The notes: a model not told the origin generated them from the letters alone. 64,000 nt of DNA from Endotrypanum monterogeii (GCA_000333855.2 CM007320.1:2988051-3052050); one strand, 5' to 3'; shown: positions 41,451 to 52,769, numbered from the stretch's first letter. Program-made: numbers and translations.

Positions 41451-42995
41451 TCAGCTGGTTGCATGGCTTTCAAGGAAGGCATCGAAGTCATCATCTTCCC
41501 GAGGCGGGGTCAAAGTCGCTGGGGCGAGAGTCACAGCACTGTCCACCACTGGGGCCGACTCCGGCGCTGCAGGCTGCGGTTCTGCAGGCGCCGCCTCCCT
41601 TTCCTGGGGCTCCGCGGGCGGTGGTGGCGTTTGAGGATGGAGATGTCCCGATGTGGTAGTATCAACGTCGTCGCCCACAACGGGCGTAAGAGCGGCAGTC
41701 ATCTCCTCTGTCGGTGTCTGAGATCGTGGCCCAGGTACTGAAGCCGCTTCACCCGTGGAAAGCACCAGTGGTGTAGATATCGACGCCGTCGCCTGAGGAG
41801 CAGATTGCAGATCTCCGAATAAGTCCTCGACAGTTGGCGCAGCGGCGGGGGGAATGAAAGCGTCCGGCGCCGAGACACTGCCTGCCACGTCGATGCCTGC
41901 GTTGGGTACCCCAGAGTCTAGCGGTGTCTCGCGTAGTGGGGCCCCGGCCTCTTGCAAAGTGGGGGAACTGCCACGAGGCTGCTCGGTGTCACCAGCAGAG
42001 CGCACAGCCGCGCGCTCTGGGCCGGAAGGAATTGTTGTCGGACCAGTCGACTTTGGGTCCAATCTCTGCTGCGCTATTGCACTTTCGACCTTCTGTATAA
42101 CAGCGGACTGACTGACCGAGACGGTCTGCTGCACGTCCCGATCCACCTGTAGGTTCGAGGAAAGCAGAATGGTTACGTAGTCGTGATCCTTCCGCACCTG
42201 CGACATGTAGCTCTGCACGACATCATCATCGCAGAGTCGCACCTCGGGATTCATTTCGGCGTTATTCACATACTCAGAGAAAGCCATGCACGTCTCCAGC
42301 ATGGCGGAAACCCGCTCAGGTGTGGGGAGATCGATTGGGACGGCATCTACAATAGTGCGCCGCTCCCGGCGTTGCCCGCGAAAGCGGGCCCCGTGGTCGC
42401 CAGGGCTAGCGTCCGCCCGCTGGCCTGACTGCTGCCGAGGGCGGTTAGGAGCATCAACATGCACCTTTAGGTGCGCATCGCGCTCCGGCTCGAGACCTTC
42501 AAAGCAATTCGGACCCATCTCGCTGCGCACGTCGTCGGCAAGTGTTGTAAGGAGAAAAGTCTCCTTGGCGGGGTGGCCGCGAAACCAAATGCTGAGGTTG
42601 AGTATCAGCAGGAGCGCTGCCTCTTTCGCTTGCATCGCGCGCCCCGTGGTGGGGTGGAGGCACGCTACAGCAACGAGATCGCGAAGAAGACCCTTTTGTG
42701 ACGCTAGCTCTACATGGAAAGGTGTGGAGCAGTTCTTTATCATGGGCTCCAAAAGCTGTATAGTGAGGTGCTTGACAGCCACGTTGGCGTCAGTGATGCG
42801 GCGCCGCAGAGCCCGCACGACATCGACAAGAGCCTCGGGTTTCCTATTGACCGTGTCGCAGAGAAACTTGACGTGCTCATAGGTTGGGATGAGGAGGTGT
42901 GGGGCAGTGCACTCCTCCACAACCTCCATGTAGGCCGTAGGTATAAGGCGTGACGCCTTGTCCTTTATCTCTTCGAGAAGAGAAAGCTGAACCAT
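41451..42995 (-). CDS. VHS-domain trafficking adaptor
   Basis: The 514-residue protein has an N-terminal VHS-type helical domain at about residues 15-150 (YMEVVEECTAPHLLIPTYEH, then NRKPEALVDVVRALRRRI and NVAVKHLTIQLLEPMIKNCS). This is the fold of the TOM1/Hrs/GGA sorting adaptors, which act at endosomes and the Golgi. A second helical region near 265-350 (ERVSAMLETCMAFSEYVNNA) may be GAT-like. The long Pro/Ala/Ser tail carries short acidic motifs of the clathrin/adaptor-binding type (VEDLFGDL and, at the end, DDDFDAFL). I start at 42995 (MVQLSLLEEI). The upstream open frame is Pro/His-rich and runs over a (GAAT)n repeat, so it is excluded. Confidence 0.85.
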   Translation of the reverse strand: MVQLSLLEEIKDKASRLIPTAYMEVVEECTAPHLLIPTYEHVKFLCDTVNRKPEALVDVVRALRRRITDANVAVKHLTIQLLEPMIKNCSTPFHVELASQKGLLRDLVAVACLHPTTGRAMQAKEAALLLILNLSIWFRGHPAKETFLLTTLADDVRSEMGPNCFEGLEPERDAHLKVHVDAPNRPRQQSGQRADASPGDHGARFRGQRRERRTIVDAVPIDLPTPERVSAMLETCMAFSEYVNNAEMNPEVRLCDDDVVQSYMSQVRKDHDYVTILLSSNLQVDRDVQQTVSVSQSAVIQKVESAIAQQRLDPKSTGPTTIPSGPERAAVRSAGDTEQPRGSSPTLQEAGAPLRETPLDSGVPNAGIDVAGSVSAPDAFIPPAAAPTVEDLFGDLQSAPQATASISTPLVLSTGEAASVPGPRSQTPTEEMTAALTPVVGDDVDTTTSGHLHPQTPPPPAEPQEREAAPAEPQPAAPESAPVVDSAVTLAPATLTPPREDDDFDAFLESHATS

Positions 42996-43386
42996 TGCGA
43001 TGAGGAGGGTGGAGATGAACACGACACCGATCGTCCCTCCACTTTTTCTAAAGAAGCGATGAGTGCGTGCGTGAATGAATGAATGAATGGGGGGGAGGGG
43101 AGGGAGGGGACGCGCTGAAACGGTGAGCCAAGCCTCAAAACAGCAACAGACAAAAGACAGACGCAGAGGACTCCTCGCGTGGGGCGTCAAGACTGAATAA
43201 AAATACTTCAGAAAAAGATTCCGTTGGAGTGTGTGTCAGCCAATGAGAATAGAAGAAGAAAATGCCTCACCTCGAAAAGCGTGTGTGTATGCATATAAAA
43301 ATGTACGCGTGCTTGTGTAGATTAAGAGGGACTTGTGATGAAATAAAAAAGCTGACGACAAGGAGAAAGACAAAGCAATAGATTGG

Positions 43387-43418
<32 letters not shown>

Positions 43419-44698
43419 GTCTGTGTGTGTGTTTGTGGTATGCAGACGAGCAGAGTTGATTCTGGAGGGAAAGTGAAACACCTCGAGTAGCGCGGCGCGA
43501 AATCACAAAAGAGGATTTTGGGGCGCGGCTGCGATATTCTTTGTAACACGTAAAACGGGCACACAAAACCAGAGAAAAAAAAGAGACGCGTGCGGTACAC
43601 TTCAAGTGTATCGGTATGTATGCACGTAAGAGGCACAAAAACTAATTGGTGACTGTGACTCCACTGTAGAGGTATACAGCTACAGCTCAGGGTTGGGAGA
43701 TCAACAGAGCAGCGCAAGAGGTTGAGAAGGAAAAAGAGAAAAAAAAAAGGAAAAGGGAGAGTCCGTGTGGTGAAGACATCCAGTAACAAAAAAAAAAAAG
43801 AAGAACCATCAAAAAGGGGGTCGATAAGTGTGCTATAGGACAACTGTGCCAGCCTAGCCAGTTATGCAGAGATCACCTGGAGCAACAGCAGGCCTCGCCA
43901 CTGGTGACCCGCCCGCACCCAGTGCCTCCAAGGGAAACCACACAAAAACACCTTTCTTCGGCAAACGAAAATGGTGTATCATACATCTTATAAGCTTTAC
44001 ACCGACGCTGGTTTATCGTCTACTGTCGAATTTTCTCCACAAAGAAAATCTTCAACGCACACGACAAAAGGCGACGCGGAAAAAAAGTAAATGAATTTGG
44101 TGCGTACCCGGTTCTTGTCCACACCCGTTTCCCAAGACTGCCATTCTCACCCACACAACCACCACCACCACCACCATCATCTTTATTTCTTTTTTTTTTT
44201 TAGACTCGCAGTGGATTACGAGTCATTTTCCGAGACCGCTACGCTTCACGCTTCTCAGTTGACCCGTTTTGTGGTGGAAGGACACCCTCATGAGCAGCCA
44301 AATGCGTGCTGACAAGGGCAAACAACACCACCACAGTGAACGATGTGTCCCTGAAATATATAGATATATATTTATATACGGGAGAGGGGGATGAGGACAG
44401 AGGAGGGGAAGTGGCTGAGGATGTTGAGGAAAAGCATGGAAAACTTCCAACAAGAAAAAAAGGCGATGAAGTTCATGTAGAGAAAAAAAGGACGACGCAC
44501 GTGCCGTTGTCTGCCTCCAATGAAATACCCGACGCACACACCCCTTCAACTCCTCTTTGTCGTATGCTTTCCCAAGATGATGATAAAATACACTCACGAA
44601 AAAAAAAAAAACATCACGTCATCATCAACAAAGCGCACTGAAACCATCGGACAATGACAGGGACATGATGGAAAGAAGCAAAAAAAAATTGTTAATAT

Positions 44699-44739
<41 letters not shown>

Positions 44740-45754
44740 ATATATATATATACATATATACGTGTGTGTGTGTGTGTGTATGTGCGGTTGTGTGTATGCG
44801 AAACCTCCTCTTTGTTTTCATTCCACGCAAAAGAATGCGGTCACAGGAAGGTAAAGTGGTGGGAAAAAAAAAAGAAAAACATCTTGCACTCACAAAGCAC
44901 ATTCAACGCATGCAAACCCGGACACTGGCAGACGAACATCCAGACTTCAACGCGGCCGCGAGGTGCAGTTTTTCAACCAAGACACAATCCCAATATATAT
45001 ATATATATATATATATATTTCTCAGAAGGTGGGATAGAACCCGAACATACAAAAAAGAAAGTTCGGAAAAGTAGGGAAAAGCGCAAAGCTGGACTAGTCG
45101 CCAATACACGAGGGGTGCACCATCGAGGGAAGATCAAATTTGACGTCAAGTAATAGAAAAAGCACTGATGCTTGATTGATTCCCCCTTGCCCTGGCTGCG
45201 TATAAGTGTGTGCGTGTCTATTAAAGCGAACTTTTCTCTGCGAACACAAAAAAAAAAAAAGCATCCGAGCGCGTAGCAAGAGAAAAGCAAAAATAAGAAA
45301 ATTGAAAAAAAAAAGCTCTTATCAGGATCCCTGTCAGCGTCGAAGGGATTCAGGGCTTGACAAACACAGGCCTGTCTATACACCTGAAACTTAAAAAAAA
45401 ACGCATTTATATCGTATGCTTCGTATGTTGTAGAATATTTTTTGAGAAGGGAAAGAACAACTACAAGAAAAAAAAACATCAAAATACAAATCCCACCCGC
45501 ACATCACACCACTCCCGGGAAAAGGCATAAAAGAGAAATCCTTGAGATAACTTCTTCGTGTCCCGAAAAAAAAAAATTGACCACCTAGCAAGCGTGACTG
45601 TTGGTTTCATAAATACTGGCTCTTGATGCAAAAAGGGAGGGAACGGGGGGTAGCACAATCCGATAGCACAGGCGTACAATTCCAGTCAAGCAGCGCGCCA
45701 CCATGCTCAATCGCTTCTGAATCTGACAATCCCCTTCCCAAGATATACACAAGC

Positions 45755-45794
<40 letters not shown>

Positions 45795-46245
45795 GTATAT
45801 GTGGACAAAAGGGCATACGAGTAGGGCGGGACAAGAAGAACTAGCGATGGAGATCGACAGCAAAACCCAATGCACACGCCGCAGCGCTCGCACGTATGGC
45901 CCACCAAACACTCACGCGAGTTAATCGCGGTCGATGAAAAAAAAAGTGTAGCGAAAAAAAAAAAAGCAACGAAACCAAGCAAAAACACAGTCGAAATGTG
46001 TACACAGAGAAGGAGGGAACAACAAAAAAAAGAAATTTTCAGCTGATCGAAAATGTGCGGATCTAAAAATATATCTTTTAACATATCGTACAGGATAATT
46101 TGTAGGAAAAAAAATTGTGCCTATGAGCCTGTGGGAGTATTTGTGTGGGATGGTGTGTGCGCATGAGTCAGATAACACTTCTGTGCACATCGAAAACGAT
46201 ACCACTAGAAGAGGGAAAACACCCGTTTTTTCCAAGATTTCCACA
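42996..46245. other. Intergenic region, 3.2 kb
   Basis: Spacer with TA tracts (43388-43417, 44993-45018, 45755-45800), (CCA)n near 44158-44177 and a 25-bp-armed CA/TA/TG inverted repeat at 44720-44779. It would contain the 3' UTR of the kinesin-like gene. No convincing gene on either strand. Confidence 0.6.
44720..44779. repeat. CA/TA/TG inverted repeat with 25-bp arms
   Basis: Left arm 44720-44744 (CA run, then GTATATA) pairs perfectly with right arm 44755-44779 (TATATACG, then GT run) around a 10-base TA-rich loop. The CA run extends further left to 44701. Confidence 0.9.
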
Positions 46246-48123
46246 CTACATCAAGACACACCCACACTGAGCCTGTCTTGTGTCGAGCTCATTTTGGAGA
46301 CGGCGCATTTCCTGCTCCGCATCAGCCATCTCCTTCTCATACTTCGCAATCTCATCTTCCAGCTCCTGTTTCTCCCTACTTGGAGCGGTAGCTTTGTAGG
46401 CGATATCGTAGTCTTGCTGAATGGCATGCATGCGCTCGTTGATCGCGTCTTGCGTCTTGGAAACGGAGAGTTCCATTTCAATTCTCTGGACCTCAGCATC
46501 CGCCTTCTTCTTTTCCTCAGAATCGTTGATAAGAAGAATCCGTTGCTCGTCCGGTGAGGCGATGTTGAAGGCTTCGATCCACTCTGTCCTCAAGTCCTCC
46601 TCCTTATACTCGTTAAGCCGCCCATCATATATGGCAGTATTCTCCTTCTGTTTCTTTAGCTTCTCCTCCATCGCGTCGGCGCGCACCTTTGCATCATCGG
46701 CATCGCGCATCAGCTGTTTCGTCTCCGCGTCCTGAGAGCTCTTCGCCTGTTGGAATTCTTTGATGGCCGCCCTCTTTTTGTTCAGCTCCCTATTGAGCTC
46801 CTTGCGTGTGCGGTTGGAGCGCTCCGCCTCCATGTTACGTCCAATAGTCGCCAGCTTCACCCGACGCTGTGACTCCATCGCCTGCTTCGCCACCTTGTTG
46901 TACTTGACCTCTTGCTTCATCAGCTCCACTTCACGCGCGTTGAGCTCCTTCTGGACGACAGACGTTGCCTCATGCGTTTTCTTTTCCTCCACCCGCAGGC
47001 CCTTCACCTCGTCGGCCAACCGACGCATCTCGACCAAGCTCTCGTCCTGCATCAGCTGCGGGTTTCCCTTCAGACGCATTACCTTCACACTGAACTGGAG
47101 GGTATTGATATCATCCCGCATAGCCTCGTAGTAGGGGTTGAGACACGATATGATGTTGAGGTGAAAGCCCTGCTGTAAGAGAGAAGGGTACAGCTTCGTG
47201 AAGGCGGTCTCACGCACCGGCACCTTTGCCAAAGGGTTCTCTCCGCTATCATGCTCAACAGCGACATCGACGCAGCGCTGAAAAGCGGATGGCATGTTAC
47301 GGAGGAGGACGAACAACACCTGGACGCGACGCGACTTGCACACAGACTGCTCCGGGTTCTCTGGGTCTTCAAACTCGAAGGTCTCAGTGAAGCGGAAGGA
47401 GACAGTGTGAGTGCAGTTTCGCTTTTCTACGATGTGATGAAGCTGCTCAATGGCGCTGAACAGCTCCTCCGTCTTCTCCGCATCGATACTGTGCAGACCT
47501 ATTAGTCTTGGACCGTTAGGGGTCGCCTGGAGTTTCAGGGATTCATGAGCTGCCTTGCTAGGGCCCCCACGTCGGCCTTGGGCAAGGAGGTCGATGTAGG
47601 TCTCACCGGATATGTCCACAGCCTCCACCTCCGCCGTGAGAGTACTGTTGGCTTCGGCGTTCGTCTTGAAGTGAGAAAGGATGTCCTCGGCAAAGCGCGG
47701 TAAAATTCCGCGACCAGCGCCATTGGGGTCGTCACCGTAGAGAGTGTAGAAGCACCCGCTGCTGCTGGCACCGGCGACACAGAACGCGGTGCTGTAGCCC
47801 TCAACGATGGCCGGAATCATTGGTGCAACAACACGGTTGTACACAGCCTGCTGGGTGGCAAGCTTCTGCTTCGCGGCAGACCTTGACGTCAGATCATCGG
47901 GCTCCTGAAAAGACCAGAGAACATCACCAACCGGAAATATGGCATTGGGGCGCACCTCAAAGAAGTTTTGGGGGTCTCGGACAGAGATGATGTGATCACC
48001 GTCCCACTCGAGAATGCCACGGGGGACGGCGCTGCCCTCGGGGCACACTTTTGCCTCAGTCGGCGTGAAAGGGCGCACGCGCACGAAGCTGTGGCACACG
48101 CTAGACTTCAGATTTGAAGACAT
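46246..48123 (-). CDS. Kinesin-like protein with degenerate motor site and C-terminal CaaX box
   Basis: The 625-residue protein has an N-terminal region (about 1-360) laid out like a kinesin motor, with VCHSFVRVRPFTP as first strand and a C-terminal motor helix with NTLQFSVKVMRLKGNPQL. The P-loop position near residues 113-128 reads AGASSSGCFYTL, lacking the GK[ST] needed for nucleotide binding. I find no NxxSSRSH (closest RNCTHTVSFRF) and no DLAGSE. ATPase activity is therefore unlikely. Residues about 360-600 are coiled coil. The last four residues are CVLM (codons at 46249-46260), a fit to a farnesyltransferase CaaX box, preceded by another Cys (QCGCVLM). The protein may thus be anchored on a membrane. 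I start at 48123 (MSSNLKSS). Confidence 0.85.
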   Translation of the reverse strand: MSSNLKSSVCHSFVRVRPFTPTEAKVCPEGSAVPRGILEWDGDHIISVRDPQNFFEVRPNAIFPVGDVLWSFQEPDDLTSRSAAKQKLATQQAVYNRVVAPMIPAIVEGYSTAFCVAGASSSGCFYTLYGDDPNGAGRGILPRFAEDILSHFKTNAEANSTLTAEVEAVDISGETYIDLLAQGRRGGPSKAAHESLKLQATPNGPRLIGLHSIDAEKTEELFSAIEQLHHIVEKRNCTHTVSFRFTETFEFEDPENPEQSVCKSRRVQVLFVLLRNMPSAFQRCVDVAVEHDSGENPLAKVPVRETAFTKLYPSLLQQGFHLNIISCLNPYYEAMRDDINTLQFSVKVMRLKGNPQLMQDESLVEMRRLADEVKGLRVEEKKTHEATSVVQKELNAREVELMKQEVKYNKVAKQAMESQRRVKLATIGRNMEAERSNRTRKELNRELNKKRAAIKEFQQAKSSQDAETKQLMRDADDAKVRADAMEEKLKKQKENTAIYDGRLNEYKEEDLRTEWIEAFNIASPDEQRILLINDSEEKKKADAEVQRIEMELSVSKTQDAINERMHAIQQDYDIAYKATAPSREKQELEDEIAKYEKEMADAEQEMRRLQNELDTRQAQCGCVLM

Positions 48124-48902
48124 GGCGGGGTGATACACACGGAAAGAGTAGAAGAAGAAGTAGGCGTGAGAGATACACGGAAGATATTCAGTGCTTTTTT
48201 TTTTCTGATATCGAAATTTGGAAGAAAAATTGGGGGGTTACTAAAGCTTGTATGGGCCGCTGGAGGCGCTTGTTTGCTGACGCCTAGACGATGTTCGTAT
48301 AAGAAGATAGAAAAATAACCGCTAAGCGTGCTCTGTAGAGCAAACGGGAATGCGAGCTGGGGATAGAAAAAAAAAAAAGAGATGGGCTAATTCGCACTTG
48401 AGGCACTACTTTCATGCACTTGGAAAGATACAATTGCTGAAACATTCGCACAGTCGGCATCGAAGATAAAGAGTGGAAAGGAAAAAATGAGCAGAGATGT
48501 AGAGAAGTGGTTCAAAAAGGTGACGTGCGCAAGCAGGTTTTTCGGTGAGTGTCCTCAATACAAGCCACCACCCAATTCAACGGGTCGACGACATGCAGAA
48601 AAAGGCCAACGGCCTGCCACCAGGAAAGGCGGACAGACGAGTCAAACCCACACCGAGGGAGGAAGACACTTCATGATACTGATACTGACAATGAGGTGTG
48701 TTAAGGCATCCTCAATGAATAGGTGCATGATGCACATACTGAATGTGACATATCGAGTCGCCTTCGAGACCCGCATCAAGAATGAGTTACCTATGGCCTT
48801 TATATAAAAATTTAGTGGGCTCTGTAAGAGTGATCCAGGGACGTTAAACCACAATAGACGGTGGGACACGCAAGGATTTAAAGAAAAAAGACTCCTACAC
48901 CA
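48124..48902. other. Intergenic region, 0.8 kb
   Basis: The sense-strand sequence just upstream of the kinesin-like ATG is a long AG-free pyrimidine-rich stretch. A short word at 48627-48640 resembles part of the SIDER-like repeat near 36850 but is too short to call. No supported gene. Confidence 0.5.
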
Positions 48903-50606
48903 CTAGTCCATACGAGCGCGCTTGTGCGCTGCCCGCTCTTCTTCAAGTGCGACTCGCAGAGGTGTGGCCATCTCGGGCAGTCCCATCGCCACGTACAAGT
49001 TCACTGCACTTTTCAGTACCTCGACGCCCTGATTGAGGGGAAGGAGTCGCTGGGTGTGCCACCGAAGCTCCTCATCCGTCTTGAACCGCTCCAACACAGC
49101 CGACATGCCCATCTCCTCTGCTAAACCTTTGAAGAGATACTGGATGATGAGGCGTTGCGATTCATTATTCTCAGCAATATCCAGACAGCACAAGCATCGG
49201 CTCCAGTATAAGGAGTTGGTGCGCAGCAGATGACTGTACACCTTGCAGGTGTACTCGATTTGCTTTAACGTCAGATCGCTTGCACTTTCGTAGCGTGCGT
49301 GAAACGCCTCCACGAAAAACGCTTGGAATCGACCATTGCTTTTGCACAGTCGCTCTGCAGCCATGCTATACATTTTTCGGTAGGCCCGCTCTTCGCAACA
49401 GCCTTCAATCACCATAAAGCAGATGGTCCGCTCCGTCTGAGGTTGCATCTGTCGCAGAATTTTGTGCACTGCCTCATCGGCGCGGATGCTGCTGCGCATC
49501 GCCAGATACACCTCACGGCGAAGCTGGCGCTCCTCGGCATCGATCAGAGTTTTGGATGCGTCAAGATCTGCATGAGAGGGAGAGGAGGCAGCGTCTGACG
49601 CGGGAGCAGATGCCCCAGTCGTTGGTCCATCTGCCGCCTCGCTGGCGTCTTGATTGCCTTCATCTCCATCCTCATCCTCATCCTCGTCCGCCTCGGCGTC
49701 CGCAACTTGCTGCAAGAGTTCCACCTCCCAGTCCTCACCGAGAATCAACTTGCGCACCGCCTCGTACTGCTCCTCGTGCGTGTCGTACAAGGCATCAAAG
49801 GAGTATCGGTCCAGTGCATCCTCAGTAGGGTATTTCTCCTCCAAGTCGATCTCATGAGTCTGTTGCATCTGCAGATCAAACAAAACAAGGTACTCCGGGA
49901 CAGCCTCCTCATTCTCCTTTCGGCGCTCCCATTCCTGCACCTCCTTCAAACACGACTCGAGAACCGCTTGTGAGCGGGAAGAAAGTCGCAAGTCGTCGTC
50001 GTCCATCGCCAGCAGATCGCGGAAAGGAGTTAAAATTTGCTCGTGGAAGGAACGTCGCTCTTGCAGGGACATCACTTTAAACGTTTCTCTGAAAAGATTC
50101 GCTGCCTGATCGATGTCCTCGTCGCTCCGTTTCTCCGACATCAAATGCTTCAGCAGCACTTGATAGATGACATCGACTTCAATGACGTGAAGTAAAAATA
50201 ACCACCCCAGGAAACGACTCGCATTTTCCACGTAGCGCCAGTCCTTACGCAAATACGCACGATTCCACTGAATCACGAGGCGCCTGCAGAGGAGCTCAAC
50301 GACAGCTGGCAGCTCCTTGTTGATGCGGCTGGCTAAGGCAGCGAGCACTGGGGTAAGTTCCGGATCCACCTGCTGTGTACGCATCATGCTGCGAGCGAAC
50401 AAGCCGCGGCCGCGCACGAGGTTCTCTCGGAAAAGCTCGAGAGCGGACTGTTCTAGATTGTGTTTACCCACCTTGTTGATTACACCCGTGATGCTGCGGC
50501 CCAATGCGCGCCACGCCTCCTGCTGAAAAGCTGCAGAGCTGGTAGAAAGATCCTCTGAGGGCGATGCCGCAGCTTGGCGGCGATGAGGAGGAACATAGCG
50601 AGACAT
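48903..50606 (-). CDS. CWC22: CWC22 homologue, splicing factor with MIF4G and MA3 domains
   Basis: The 567-residue protein starts MSRYVPPHRR. A MIF4G domain follows at about residues 30-230 (SITGVINKVGKHNLEQSALE, LFRENLVRGRGLFARSMMR) and an MA3 domain at about 360-530 (EVYLAMRSSIRADEAVHKIL, CFMVIEGCCEERAYRKMYS). This order and the RGRGLF motif are diagnostic of CWC22, which in other eukaryotes binds the DEAD-box protein eIF4A3 and works in the activated spliceosome. A Glu/Asp/Ala-rich linker (about residues 290-350) separates the domains. The C-terminus is basic (HKRARMD), and the RS-rich extension of animal CWC22 is missing, as in yeast. Trypanosomatids need the spliceosome mainly for trans-splicing. 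Confidence 0.93.
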   Translation of the reverse strand: MSRYVPPHRRQAAASPSEDLSTSSAAFQQEAWRALGRSITGVINKVGKHNLEQSALELFRENLVRGRGLFARSMMRTQQVDPELTPVLAALASRINKELPAVVELLCRRLVIQWNRAYLRKDWRYVENASRFLGWLFLLHVIEVDVIYQVLLKHLMSEKRSDEDIDQAANLFRETFKVMSLQERRSFHEQILTPFRDLLAMDDDDLRLSSRSQAVLESCLKEVQEWERRKENEEAVPEYLVLFDLQMQQTHEIDLEEKYPTEDALDRYSFDALYDTHEEQYEAVRKLILGEDWEVELLQQVADAEADEDEDEDGDEGNQDASEAADGPTTGASAPASDAASSPSHADLDASKTLIDAEERQLRREVYLAMRSSIRADEAVHKILRQMQPQTERTICFMVIEGCCEERAYRKMYSMAAERLCKSNGRFQAFFVEAFHARYESASDLTLKQIEYTCKVYSHLLRTNSLYWSRCLCCLDIAENNESQRLIIQYLFKGLAEEMGMSAVLERFKTDEELRWHTQRLLPLNQGVEVLKSAVNLYVAMGLPEMATPLRVALEEERAAHKRARMD

Positions 50607-52115
50607 CGCAAAACCCAGCGGGTTCTACTGAATATGCCCCCTTCTCTCTCTCGCCTGGAGGTGGGGAAATCCAACTAGCAAAGCTGCAGCCGGTGTAAGT
50701 TGAACCACAAGAAGAAAAATAAAATGTGTTCCAAAAGGGCCCTCGACGAGAACGCTGGGAGCACGAGGAAATCCCCCGTTGCAACACCAATTATTTTCGC
50801 TCTTCGAGTGACTTTTGTATTGGTTGGAATTTAATGCGGGCTTTGGTGTCGCCGTTGGTGAGTGGCTGGGCGTTCTGCAACGGGGTAGGGAAACTTTCAG
50901 GTGCCAGGAAATAATGTTCTGTACGCTGGTCAGCCTATTCCGGTGGGCTCTGTATTCGGGAAGGAAAAAAAAAAAGAGGCGGGGAGAACGAAGTCGAGTG
51001 GTGCATTGGAACATCAGCTGCAATATATATATATATATATATATTTTAAGGACTGTGAAAAGGGAGAAAGGAACTTCCAGTTATGCGAACCCCCCTCCCC
51101 CCATATACAGTCTGAAAAAAAGGAGCAAGAGAAGGGCACACATCTGCGCTGTCTGTACCCTCTTCCCTACCAAGGAGCTTAAAGCATTTCTTTTTCTTTT
51201 CTGGGCGGAGGAGGGAGGAAAGCCCATGAGAGAAGCATAATAAGGAAGAAAGACCACACAACTATGCCTGCCGTCTTTGGAGATGCATAGTTGGAAATCA
51301 AACAGTGGAGAGGCGTCGTTGTTCTTACGGTCTCCAAATTAAAGAGCAGTCGATTTCTTCTGTGCGCCGACGCGAATGCGTTCGCTACGGTGGACCGGTC
51401 AGTGCCTTTCAACGTGCGTGTTTGTGTCTTTTGAGTCAACCTAAGCCCTGCAACCGATAAATGCGACATCAAAGTGAGAGGTCAAGAGGAACCCAGAAAC
51501 ACGGCGGAGGTGGCAGGTAAAGAAGGGGAAGAAAAGGTTTCACTGTCGGTGGCCGCGACTGGCATGAAAAAAAAAAAAGAGGTAAGAAGATCGATCAAGA
51601 CGAATGTACAGCAAAAAGACATGAGGGCATACCTGGAGAAGCGAGAAGCGGAGGGGGAAGGAGGGGGGTATCCGAAGCAGCATCGACGATTTTGAACAAA
51701 ACAAAACACGGAGGACCTAGGCACGCGTTTTCGGCGACGCCATTCGTCTCCATTGCGGCAGTCGCCGTCACCAAAATACATACCCAGTCAGAGAAGGGAC
51801 GAGTCTCAGGGAAGAAATAAAGCGATAAAAACAAGAAACCTTTCCCGAAAACTTCACATGAATTGGCATACCACACAAAAGCAAAGAAGAGGTAGAACGT
51901 ATGCTCTTTTTTTTTTTCGTTGCCGGGGGCAAGACACGTGCGGTACTTCACATGCTCTGTAGCTTCCTCTCACAATAGGTCAAAGCTTTTATTTCCTTGC
52001 TTGAGGCCTCAGAGCCGAGAAAAGAAAGAATCGAGGCGACAGCGCCAAAAACTGAGCCGGCACACGAAAACTGAAGTACAAACACATAGCAAGTCGCTGC
52101 TTCGGCCGTTTCTTC
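50607..52115. other. Intergenic region, 1.5 kb
   Basis: Contains a TA tract (about 51022-51045), A-runs and G-rich purine runs near 51640-51670. No supported gene. Confidence 0.55.
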
Positions 52116-52745
52116 TCATCGACGCTTGGAGAGGGTAGGATCACTCTCCAAGAAGGCTTTCAAGCAGGCATACCCGCGCTCTAGGTCGTAGGCGAAGTCG
52201 CGCGTCGCTGAATCATCCAGCATATCCGCAGCGTTCATGCCATCAAGTCGTTTCTGCCAATTTTGCAAGCGCACACAAAAATCCTCCTTGTTCAGGTCTA
52301 GCCTCTTCAATACCTGTATAAGGTCGCCGAGAGGCGGGTTGAGAACGTCGACAGAGGTTTGCTGTAGGCGTAGTGAATCCAACAAGGTGATGAAGTTGTC
52401 GCTGCACTCCACAGACTGCCGAGCGAGAAAACGAGCGTTGTTCTCGTTTGGGCTGCTCATCGGACCGTCCCGAATGGTTGCCCGTGCTGCCGGGCAGCGG
52501 GAACAGTACTTATCGAAGAAGTCCTCGATGGTCGTGAAGTAGGGGTTCTGAGCATTTTGGAGATGCGCAACGGTGTTTTTGTACTTGTCTAGAAGTCGGC
52601 GAACTGTAGAAACATACTGCTCTTGAGTGATTAGGTCGCGGCGGTTAGCCTTCTCAACCTGCTCAATGGCAATAATGACAGCGAAGAGATCGGCAAGGTA
52701 ATCGATATGTTGCCGGTCCTCGGGCGATATCCCAATGGACGCCAT
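52116..52745 (-). CDS. VPS28: VPS28, ESCRT-I subunit
   Basis: The 209-residue protein has the size and two-part plan of VPS28. The N-terminal core-complex part (HIDYLADLFAVIIAIEQVEK and EQYVSTVRRLLDKYK, then FTTIEDFFDKYC and CPAARATIRDG) is followed by the C-terminal four-helix domain (ECSDNFITLLDSLRL, PLGDLIQVLKRL, RDFAYDLERGYACLKAFLES). It binds VPS23 and VPS37 in ESCRT-I and helps sort ubiquitylated membrane proteins into multivesicular bodies. No part appears missing. The start is the first Met, with a good pyrimidine tract and AG about 24 bases upstream. Confidence 0.95.
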   Translation of the reverse strand: MASIGISPEDRQHIDYLADLFAVIIAIEQVEKANRRDLITQEQYVSTVRRLLDKYKNTVAHLQNAQNPYFTTIEDFFDKYCSRCPAARATIRDGPMSSPNENNARFLARQSVECSDNFITLLDSLRLQQTSVDVLNPPLGDLIQVLKRLDLNKEDFCVRLQNWQKRLDGMNAADMLDDSATRDFAYDLERGYACLKAFLESDPTLSKRR

Positions 52746-52769
52746 TTTTGAAGCACCGCACTCTTAACC

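Noticed and set aside
48627..48647. Short similarity to the SIDER-like sequence near 36850
   Set aside because: Only about 20 bases with mismatches and no extension on either side.
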